Assembly: GCA_029934775.1 (NCBI GenBank)
Contig: JAOZLO010000240.1
Coordinates: 1 to 5,193, forward strand
Direction of reading: 5' to 3'
Length of the DNA: 5,193 bases
Origin: Desulfocapsaceae bacterium
GTDB taxonomy: Bacteria > Desulfobacterota > Desulfobulbia > Desulfobulbales > Desulfocapsaceae
The translations under genes were made by a program, and so were the position numbers. Under the pieces are notes generated by a model that saw nothing but the letters and a program-made list of their open reading frames with translations, was not told the origin of the DNA and did not search any database. Positions 1 to 5,193 of the stretch are shown in pieces (within the stretch, counting starts at the first letter, position 1; each line of letters starts with the position of its first letter).

Positions 1-325
1 AGAAGAATTTTGCCTTGTTTAAGATGAAGTCAATTTGTTTGATTGTATTTTTCTGTGCGTCAACAATGGTATTACCGAAATAAATGATCCATTTCGTAAT
101 TTCATTTCTTTTGCTGTTAGCCCCCAGAGAATCATAATAATCTCTTCTTTTATCATTAATAGTTGCAGATAAAGCAATGAGTGCAGGATGGCCAATATGC
201 TGTGACAATGATTTTTCAACTATGATCCTGCCGATCCGACCATTACCATCTTCAAAAGGATGGATTGAAACAAAATATATGTGAGCAATTCCAGCCCTGG
301 TCAGTGGCGGGAGTGGTTTATGTCC
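1..325 (-). pseudogene. 5'-truncated Fic-family protein gene (Fic/DOC domain remnant), running off the window
   Basis: The open frame starts just after an in-frame TGA at 326-328 and stays open to the window edge, about 108 codons. It carries the Fic active-site motif HPFEDGNGRIGR (codons 262-227), with the catalytic His at 262-260, preceded by PLPPLTRAGIAHIYFVSI. Downstream are segments such as LIALSATINDKRRDYYDSL and WIIYFGNTIVDAQ, typical of Fic proteins that carry an N-terminal Fic/DUF4172 domain. Family members transfer AMP or a similar group to target hydroxyls. Such proteins are usually around 350-380 residues, so roughly the first half, including any N-terminal inhibitory helix, is missing. 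No ATG, GTG or TTG occurs in frame before the active-site motif, so it cannot be made as a normal enzyme. The 3' end is outside the window. GC is about 35% in 1-300 (106/300 by hand), against 50% in the next 300 bases, pointing to a different origin from the pump operon. The family call is firm; the pseudogene call is inferred from the missing start. Confidence 0.85.
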
Positions 326-3300
326 TCAACAATAAGGTAGAGCGAGGGTACAAGGGCAAGAGTAATGACCGTTGCAAAGACGATGCCGAATCCAAGTGAG
401 ATTGCCATGGGGATGAGAAATCTTGCCTGCCTTGAGGTTTCAAGCATCATCGGAGCAAGTCCGCCGAAGGTTGTAAGGGTGGTCAGGATAACGGGGCGAA
501 AGCGTCGGAGGGATGCGAGTCTGATCGCTTCCAGCGGTAGTGCACCTTTGAGTCTCTGTTTGTTGGCATAATCTATCAAAACCAGGGAATCGTTAATTAC
601 GATTCCAGACAGGGCAACTATGCCCATCATACTCATAAGACTCAGGTTGTAGCCCATTATAAGATGTCCCAGTACTGCCCCTATCATGCCGAAAGGGATG
701 GCAAGCATGACCACAACCGGTTGTATATAGCTGCGAAATGGTATAGCAAGGAGAAAGTAGATGGATCCCAGAGTGAACATAAATCCCTGTCCCAGTTTTT
801 TAAGACTTTCCTTTCGGTCGGCCTGCCGTCCTTTATATCCATAGTTCAGACCCGGGAAAGTCTTAGCCAGATTGGGGAGAATCTCTGCATTCAGAGTAGC
901 CATTATCCTTGATGACTGGCTAATGGGGTCAACATTAGCAGAAACCATTACCGTCCGACGACCGTCGCGCCTGTTGATGCTGGTATATGCACGTCCCCGC
1001 TTGGTTGAGGCAATTTCACTCAAGGGGACAAAGGTTGATGCAGGAGTTGAAATCAGCAGAGATTCGACATCATATTCACTCACCCTCTGATCCCGGGGAA
1101 ATCTGACCCTGACCGCTACCTCATCGCTGCCGCGCTGCTGGCGCAGAGCAATGATTCCCTGAAACGCATTTCGAACCTGTCTGCCCACCTCCGTGGTGTT
1201 GAGGCCAAGACCTGCACCAAGCCCATTCACCTTAAAATCATATTGGATTTTTCCCCTGGCATATCCTTCATCAACATCTTTAATGGAAGGAAACTGCAGA
1301 AGTTGTTCTGCAAGGGCTGTACCTGCCCTGTCAAGTACATCGATATCTCGATGGCTGAGTTCAACAGAGATGGAGGCACCTCTTCCGGGACCGCCCCTGT
1401 CCGACTCATAGCGGACAGATCTGACATCAGCTATGCTGCCAACCTCTTTGCGCCACAGTTTGGTGACCGCCCTGGTGCTCAAAGGGCGAATATCGGGTGC
1501 GGTAAGATATGCGTTAATCTCAATACTGTTCTCATTTACAAGGGAGGATATTCCCTCCAGGAGCTGTTTGTCACCATGGGAACTGGCCACTCGTTCAATG
1601 CCATCCAGAAGGAGATCGTGTACCCGGTTTATTTCTGATAAGGGACTGCCAACGGGGAGAGTGGCGGTGACAACAGCTCTGTCTGATTCTACTCTGGGCA
1701 TAAGAATCATACTGATACGGCCGCTTTTGACATAACCGACGGTTACTAAAAAAATCGCGGCCAGAAGAGAGACGGTAAAAAATTTATAGCGCAGGATTCT
1801 ACTCAGCAGAGGTCCATAAAACTGATGAATGAATTTTGCAGTAAGGCGGGCAAAACCCTGCTGCAGGCTGTGCAGGAGACGACTGACCGGATTACGTTTG
1901 TTTGGCTTGCAGTGGGCTAAATGGGAGGGAAGAATCAACAGTGCTTCAACCCATGAAAGAAGAAAAACGGTGATAACCACCAGAGGGATAACGGACCATA
2001 TTTTGCCCATAACACCCGGTACGAAGGCCAGGGGAAGGAAGGCTGCGATATTGGTGAGAATACTGAAGGCAATGGGGACGGCTACATCTTTCCCGCCCTG
2101 AATGGCGGCTTCGACAAAATCCATGCCACGCTGCTGATATTCGTATATATTCTCTCCGGCGATTATGGCGTCGTCGACAACTATACCAAGGGCGATGATA
2201 AAGGCGAACATGGAGATCAGGTTTATGGAGACACCAAGGAAAGGCAGAAACAGCAGGCTGCCCATAAAGGAGATGGGGATTCCCATGGTCACCCAGAAGG
2301 CAAGTTTGAACTCGAGAAAAAATCCAAGCAGGATCAGGACGAGTGTCAAGCCGAGAAGACCGTTTTTCAGTAGGAGTTCCAGGCGCTGTTTGTAAATTTT
2401 GGAACGATCACTGGAAAAGGCCCATCCAACAGCAGGGGGAAGGTCTGCTTCAATTTCTGCCATGGCTGCATGGGCTGCTTCAGAGACAGAGATTGGTGTC
2501 TGGTCACCGACTCTGGCAATACGAAGCTCTATACTTCTCACTCTGTTATACGTTGCAAAACGAGTTGAATCCTCGAACCCTTCCCGGACCTCTGCTATAT
2601 CCTCAAGATAGAGAACTGCTCCACGGGAGTTGGTGACAACGGGTATCCTAGCGAATTCATCTGCCCAGACGCGCCTGTCCCGGACTCGAAGAAGTATTTC
2701 TCCTCCTTCTGTTTCAACCTTTCCCCCGGGAATTTCTATTGATCGTACCCTGATAATTTCTGCAACTTCGGCAAGGGTAAGGTTGTACATGCGGAGTTTT
2801 TCCAGAGGTATGGAAACTGTGATTTCATAATTTCTTGCACCGCGGAGTTCAACTTGAGTAATACCGCCACTCTGAAGCAGTCTGTCCCGTACTGTTCCGG
2901 CAGTTTCTAAAAGGGCTCGTTCAGGGATATCGCCAAAAATATTAAGACGGATCACCTGCCTCTTGCGGGTTGCCAGGGATATGACAGGGTTTTCTGCATC
3001 CACGGGAAAGCTGCTGATCCTGTCAACTTTCTGTTGAATATCCCGAAGTACCTTCTGCGGACCGGCATCTTCGAGCAGTTCTGCCCTGACGTTTGCACTG
3101 CCTTCCCGAGCCGTGGAGGTTATCTCTTTTATGCCTTCAATTCCCTGGACAGCCTCCTCGATGGCCAGGATGATTCCCTGTTCTATTTCTTCCGGGCCGG
3201 AGCCGGGGTAGGACATGTCTATGCTTATGAGATCGAGCTCAAACGAAGGGAACACCTCCTGTTTTATTTTCGAAGACATGAGGAAGCCGCCGAGCAGCAG

Positions 3301-3384
3301 CACTATCATCAGCAGGTTCGGGGTGACCCTGTTGTGCACCATCCATGCTATGACGCCTTTTTTTTCGGCAGGAGATGCACTCAA
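301..3384 (-). CDS. RND-family efflux pump permease (AcrB/HAE-type inner-membrane transporter)
   Basis: This 1027-residue protein is the proton-driven inner-membrane pump of a tripartite exporter. The AcrB-like architecture is complete. TM1 is near 14-36, followed by a large periplasmic loop to about 338. TM2-TM6 lie within about 339-486. TM7 is near 535-553, followed by a second periplasmic loop to about 865. TM8-TM12 lie within about 866-1016. TM4 contains GIVVDDAI with the paired proton-relay aspartates D404 and D405. TM10 reads GIVINDSL, so the position of the AcrB Lys940 is Ile930, with N931 and D932 after it. The start is TTG at 3384-3382, overlapping the adaptor stop as TTGA and served by AGGGGAG eight bases upstream. 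The next in-frame Met (residue 15) would clip TM1. The C-terminus is short (VEDINHSRH), and its last codons overlap the fic frame, so the native tail has probably been replaced. The family is certain. The substrate (drugs, solvents, lipids or other) is unknown. Confidence 0.97.
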   Translation of the reverse strand: MSASPAEKKGVIAWMVHNRVTPNLLMIVLLLGGFLMSSKIKQEVFPSFELDLISIDMSYPGSGPEEIEQGIILAIEEAVQGIEGIKEITSTAREGSANVRAELLEDAGPQKVLRDIQQKVDRISSFPVDAENPVISLATRKRQVIRLNIFGDIPERALLETAGTVRDRLLQSGGITQVELRGARNYEITVSIPLEKLRMYNLTLAEVAEIIRVRSIEIPGGKVETEGGEILLRVRDRRVWADEFARIPVVTNSRGAVLYLEDIAEVREGFEDSTRFATYNRVRSIELRIARVGDQTPISVSEAAHAAMAEIEADLPPAVGWAFSSDRSKIYKQRLELLLKNGLLGLTLVLILLGFFLEFKLAFWVTMGIPISFMGSLLFLPFLGVSINLISMFAFIIALGIVVDDAIIAGENIYEYQQRGMDFVEAAIQGGKDVAVPIAFSILTNIAAFLPLAFVPGVMGKIWSVIPLVVITVFLLSWVEALLILPSHLAHCKPNKRNPVSRLLHSLQQGFARLTAKFIHQFYGPLLSRILRYKFFTVSLLAAIFLVTVGYVKSGRISMILMPRVESDRAVVTATLPVGSPLSEINRVHDLLLDGIERVASSHGDKQLLEGISSLVNENSIEINAYLTAPDIRPLSTRAVTKLWRKEVGSIADVRSVRYESDRGGPGRGASISVELSHRDIDVLDRAGTALAEQLLQFPSIKDVDEGYARGKIQYDFKVNGLGAGLGLNTTEVGRQVRNAFQGIIALRQQRGSDEVAVRVRFPRDQRVSEYDVESLLISTPASTFVPLSEIASTKRGRAYTSINRRDGRRTVMVSANVDPISQSSRIMATLNAEILPNLAKTFPGLNYGYKGRQADRKESLKKLGQGFMFTLGSIYFLLAIPFRSYIQPVVVMLAIPFGMIGAVLGHLIMGYNLSLMSMMGIVALSGIVINDSLVLIDYANKQRLKGALPLEAIRLASLRRFRPVILTTLTTFGGLAPMMLETSRQARFLIPMAISLGFGIVFATVITLALVPSLYLIVEDINHSRH

Positions 3385-4622
3385 TGTTTGATCTCCCCTC
3401 GTTTCCCTTGCCCTTTACCTGATTGGGGGCTTTGCCATAATCTCGCAGGTGTTCCTTTGATCGGCGCAGAGAGTGAAGAGGTGATTATTTTCTCTCCCTC
3501 AACAAGTCCTGATGAGATAAAAACGAAGTAACGGTTTTTGAAGGTGATATCTATTTTACGTGGAGTAAGTGTGTTGCTGTCAGACAGGAGCCAGAGGGTA
3601 TCAGAGTTATGAATCCAGTTTCTTTTCACGGCGACTGCAGATTTAAGCCGAATTCCCTCAATTTCCGCTTTGACATATGAGCCTATAAGGAGCCTTGGTT
3701 TATTGTTGTTTTCAGCAAGTCTGCAGAGCGGGTCTTTAATTGAGACGTAGAGGACAGCCATTCTTCCCTGTTCTTCGAGGTCCGGGGCGAGACGGACTAC
3801 TCTTCCCATTCGTATTTCAGGGGCGCTGTGATCCGTGTGTACTCTGATTGTTACCATGGAACCTGCAGGCGAAATGTCTCCCGGGATATCTATCCATTGC
3901 AGCTGTTTCAGTGGGACCGAGAGTTTCAGCCAGAACTCGTCGGTGCCGGCCAGGTGACTGAGAGGAGTTGCTGCTGAAATCTGTGAACCGATATTAACAG
4001 AACGAGAGAGGATGACTGCGTTAAACGGTGCATCTATCTGTGTTCGTGCCAGGTCCAGTTCCGCCTGGTCAAGTTTTGCTTGTACTCCTTTGAGAGTAGC
4101 TTTTTTGTGATTGAGTTGGGGCTGTCTGAGGATGAGGCGTTTTTCTGTGGCAGATATTTTTTCTCCGAGAATTTCAAACTCTTTCTGAGAAATCATCTGA
4201 TTACCCATTTCAAGGGCAAGGTCGCTTTGTGCTTTGGCGACCTCACTGCTGTGCTGGAGGACTGAAAGCCTGTAATCGGTGGGATCAATTGTAAGAAGAG
4301 GTTTACCTTTATCAATAAAACCACCGGGAACAAAATTATCACTTATCGCCAGGATCTCACCTTTTACCTGTGAGGTGAGGGTGATCTCCTGCGCTGGAAT
4401 AATTGTTCCCATGGCATTGATAACTACTTGATGGGATGCATATTTTACCGACTCAACCTGGACAGTTAATGTACTGGGCACTCTTTTCCGTGGTTTTGCC
4501 TGGGGCGTGGTTTTGAGATAGTAGGTGGCAATTGCAGCACCGCATCCCAGTACCACAAGAGAAAAGAAGAGCTGGAGCAAAAGAGATACAATTCGATTTT
4601 TTCTTTTCTGGTCTGTTTTCAT
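3381..4622 (-). CDS. RND efflux periplasmic adaptor subunit (HlyD/AcrA membrane fusion protein)
   Basis: From the ATG at 4622-4620 the product is 413 residues. It would link the RND permease to the TolC-like channel across the periplasm. A basic N-terminus (MKTDQKRKNR) is followed by a hydrophobic anchor at about 11-36. The lipoyl/barrel-sandwich half-motif lies near 72-118 (TIIPAQEITLTSQVKGEIL, then G-x-I-x-KG-x-PLL). An alpha-helical hairpin spans about 121-192. The second lipoyl half is near 193-216 (TQIDAPFNAVI...VNIGSQIS). A beta-barrel domain spans about 222-300, and a membrane-proximal domain runs to about 390. The tail is basic and Gly/Lys rich. Cys27 sits in VLGC, a weak lipobox, so acylation is possible but not assured. 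A start 21 codons further up (4685) exists but lies inside the inserted sequence and lacks a good ribosome site. The AAGGGAG before 4622 favours the shorter form. The gene overlaps the permease gene by 4 bp. Confidence 0.94.
   Translation of the reverse strand: MKTDQKRKNRIVSLLLQLFFSLVVLGCGAAIATYYLKTTPQAKPRKRVPSTLTVQVESVKYASHQVVINAMGTIIPAQEITLTSQVKGEILAISDNFVPGGFIDKGKPLLTIDPTDYRLSVLQHSSEVAKAQSDLALEMGNQMISQKEFEILGEKISATEKRLILRQPQLNHKKATLKGVQAKLDQAELDLARTQIDAPFNAVILSRSVNIGSQISAATPLSHLAGTDEFWLKLSVPLKQLQWIDIPGDISPAGSMVTIRVHTDHSAPEIRMGRVVRLAPDLEEQGRMAVLYVSIKDPLCRLAENNNKPRLLIGSYVKAEIEGIRLKSAVAVKRNWIHNSDTLWLLSDSNTLTPRKIDITFKNRYFVFISSGLVEGEKIITSSLSAPIKGTPARLWQSPQSGKGQGKRGEIKH
3393..3399 (-). promoter_or_regulatory. 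Ribosome binding site deciding the TTG start of the RND permease
   Basis: On the minus strand the sequence reads AGGGGAG, then eight bases (ATCAAACA), then TTG at 3384-3382. The site lies inside the last codons of the adaptor gene. It is a strong Shine-Dalgarno sequence at a normal distance and supports TTG rather than the later Met15. The TTGA overlap implies translational coupling between adaptor and permease. Confidence 0.8.
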
Positions 4623-4631
4623 GGCAATACA

Positions 4632-4638
4632 CTCCCTT
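4632..4638 (-). promoter_or_regulatory. Ribosome binding site for the adaptor gene, selecting the start at 4622
   Basis: The minus strand reads AAGGGAG followed by nine bases (TGTATTGCC) and ATG. This is a clear Shine-Dalgarno at normal spacing. It lies outside the inserted segment at 4651-4793, so it would have served the adaptor gene before and after the insertion. In the reconstructed ancestral arrangement it would have been inside the last codons of the channel gene. Confidence 0.75.
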
Positions 4639-4650
4639 CTGCCTGAAGGA

Positions 4651-4660
4651 GAGATCCTCC
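4651..4660. repeat. Left copy of 10-bp direct repeat (possible target-site duplication)
   Basis: GAGATCCTCC, identical to 4794-4803. It sits directly left of the AT-rich segment, overlapping the last base of the present channel stop codon. If it is a target-site duplication, one of the two copies is ancestral and belonged to the GGS codons of the channel gene. Confidence 0.6.
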
Positions 4661-5193
4661 TAGGAGATTGTCCGAGAATAAGCATTTATTCTCAAATCAA
4701 GGTTTTTCAAAAAAATAAGCACAGTCATATAAGGGATATTACGAGCATTATTTTTATGAAAATAACGAAGAGTTGGGGAGAAATGCATTCTCGGAGATCC
4801 TCCCAGAGCGCGATAAAGACTGATCCTGTAGTTTATCAAGAGGAGTTTTGATTCGATTATTTTACGCTGCAACTCCTGGTGGGAGAGCAGTGCCAGGAGG
4901 ACTCGCTGGTAATCTTCTGCACCTGATCTGTAACGTGTCGCAACATGGTCTACGGTTTCAGCTGCAAGTTTGAGGCGTATTTCAAGGTTGGCCAGTATTT
5001 CCAACTGTACCTCTTCCTGGATAAGTGCATCTTCCACCTCACCGATTGCCTGCAGGATTGTCTGACCATACCGGTTAAGGAGTTGTCCTGTGACGGCCTG
5101 ACGTTTTTCGACCTCTGCCCGGAGATATCCGCCATCGATAACAGGGCTTGCCAGGTTGGCTATGAGATTGGTGAACCAGTTGTCAAACAGATC
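4660..5193 (-). CDS. TolC/NodT-family outer-membrane efflux protein, C-terminal part (5' end outside window)
   Basis: 177 codons are visible, ending in TAG at 4662-4660. The frame enters from the right edge as LFDNWFTNLIANLASPVIDGGYLRAEVE, the usual stretch leading into the second helical repeat of OprM/NodT-type channels. QAIGEVEDALIQEE, TRYRSGAEDYQRVLLA and LINYRISLYRALGG follow. These match the long coiled helices and the ALGG terminus of the family, in which trimers form an outer-membrane beta-barrel plus a periplasmic tunnel. Family members normally end shortly after ALGG. Here 44 further residues follow GGS, rich in Asn, Arg and aromatic residues, with no family likeness. They are encoded by an AT-rich segment between 10-bp direct repeats and look like an acquired tail. 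The stop lies 37 bp before the adaptor start. As first gene of the three in view it probably begins, or lies early in, the operon. Confidence 0.93.
   Translation of the reverse strand, partial: DLFDNWFTNLIANLASPVIDGGYLRAEVEKRQAVTGQLLNRYGQTILQAIGEVEDALIQEEVQLEILANLEIRLKLAAETVDHVATRYRSGAEDYQRVLLALLSHQELQRKIIESKLLLINYRISLYRALGGSPRMHFSPTLRYFHKNNARNIPYMTVLIFLKNLDLRINAYSRTIS
4674..4693. repeat. Perfect 8-bp hairpin near the left end of the insertion
   Basis: GAGAATAA (4674-4681), loop GCAT, then TTATTCTC (4686-4693). A related near-palindrome, GAGAAATGCATTCTC, lies at the other end (4778-4792). Matching subterminal palindromes at both ends fit a small mobile or REP-like element. No T-run follows on either strand at the right distance, so I do not call it a terminator. 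Confidence 0.6.
4748..4765. repeat. Small AT-only hairpin inside the insertion
   Basis: TTATTTT (4748-4754), loop TATG, AAAATAA (4759-4765). The 7-bp stem is all A-T and so weak. It is noted because it adds to the palindromic make-up of the inserted segment; no function is assigned. Confidence 0.4.
4794..4803. repeat. Right copy of 10-bp direct repeat (possible target-site duplication)
   Basis: GAGATCCTCC, encoding on the minus strand the Gly-Gly-Ser after the conserved ALGG start of the channel terminus plus one base. It is identical to the copy at 4651-4660, 143 bp away. The point where the protein loses family likeness coincides with this repeat. Confidence 0.6.

Larger units (their letters stand above)
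4661..4793. mobile_element. Putative 133-bp MITE-like insertion in the 3' end of the channel gene
   Basis: The segment lies between two copies of GAGATCCTCC (4651-4660 and 4794-4803). It is 32% GC by hand count (42/133), while flanking coding sequence is near 50% or higher. Its two ends resemble each other in inverted orientation: TCCGAGAAT at 4671-4679 pairs with ATTCTCGGA at 4787-4795, and GCATTT follows two bases later on the left and directly on the right. The likeness is imperfect and offset from the direct repeats, so exact borders are uncertain. It encodes no transposase and is too short to do so, which would fit a non-autonomous element. Removing one repeat copy plus this segment (143 bp) gives a channel frame ending ALGGSLLQAEGSVLP with TGA overlapping the adaptor ATG. 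I do not recognise the element family. A recombinational duplication or other small insertion is the alternative. Confidence 0.6.

Noticed and set aside
19..219. Minus-strand open frame starting MKNHCHSILAI
   Set aside because: It is an alternative frame of the fic remnant. The Fic motif and its downstream homology are in the other frame.
287..304. Transcription terminator after the permease
   Set aside because: Only a short CCAG-CTGG palindrome is present, with no T-run. The operon transcript probably continues into the fic remnant.
296..330. Permease-Fic fusion protein by programmed frameshifting
   Set aside because: The two frames overlap for only 25 bases, with no slippery heptamer or strong downstream structure visible. 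Loss of the fic 5' half by recombination is simpler.
1243..1638. Plus-strand open frame of 131 codons, and other plus-strand frames of 60-165 codons
   Set aside because: They lie antisense to the permease and adaptor genes. Their translations show no family features, and they are explained as shadows of well-conserved minus-strand coding sequence.
4534..4548. Adaptor as a confirmed lipoprotein through VLGC
   Set aside because: The residue before Gly is Leu, which fits the lipobox poorly, and the hydrophobic stretch continues past the Cys as in transmembrane-anchored adaptors. Left as a possibility only.
4623..4685. Longer adaptor start at 4685 adding 21 residues (MLILGQSPRR...)
   Set aside because: It lies inside the inserted segment, overlaps the channel gene, has only a weak GAG upstream, and would place a basic, unrelated stretch before the membrane anchor. 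The ATG at 4622 has AAGGGAG at good spacing.
4700..4720. T-run and A-run next to the 4674-4693 hairpin as an intrinsic terminator
   Set aside because: On the plus strand the T-run starts about nine bases after the stem, which is A-T rich and weak. On the minus strand no T-run follows the stem. There is no plus-strand gene to terminate.

Overview
The window shows part of one operon from a Gram-negative bacterium, all read on the minus strand. It encodes a tripartite RND-type efflux pump in the order outer-membrane channel, periplasmic adaptor, inner-membrane permease. The Gram-negative assignment rests on the presence of an outer-membrane factor. Base composition of the permease gene is near 50% GC (hand count of 301-600: 150/300). 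The style of the proteins reminds me of sulfate-reducing Desulfobacterota such as Desulfobulbales, but that is a guess. There are no plus-strand genes, RNA genes or CRISPR arrays that I can support. The operon promoter lies beyond the right edge of the window.

Layout from right (upstream) to left (downstream). 5193-4660: the C-terminal third of a TolC/NodT-family outer-membrane channel, cut by the window edge. 4651-4803: an AT-rich insertion flanked by a 10-bp direct repeat. It supplies the last 44 codons of the channel gene and carries several small hairpins. 4622-3381: HlyD/AcrA-type adaptor. 3384-301: complete RND permease of 1027 residues, starting at a TTG that overlaps the adaptor stop (TTGA). 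325-1: a 5'-truncated fic pseudogene of about 35% GC whose reading frame overlaps the permease stop; it runs off the left edge.

The three pump genes should work together. The permease uses the proton gradient to move a substrate, the adaptor bridges the periplasm, and the TolC-like protein forms the outer-membrane exit duct. The substrate cannot be read from the sequence.

Two scars stand out. First, if the 143 bases between the direct repeats at the tolC end are removed, the channel frame closes on a TGA that overlaps the adaptor ATG as ATGA. This strongly suggests that a small mobile-like sequence inserted there and broke an original 4-bp gene overlap. Second, Fic homology begins inside the last codons of the permease. 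The permease tail and its stop codon therefore appear to come from a recombination with a fic gene that lost its 5' half.
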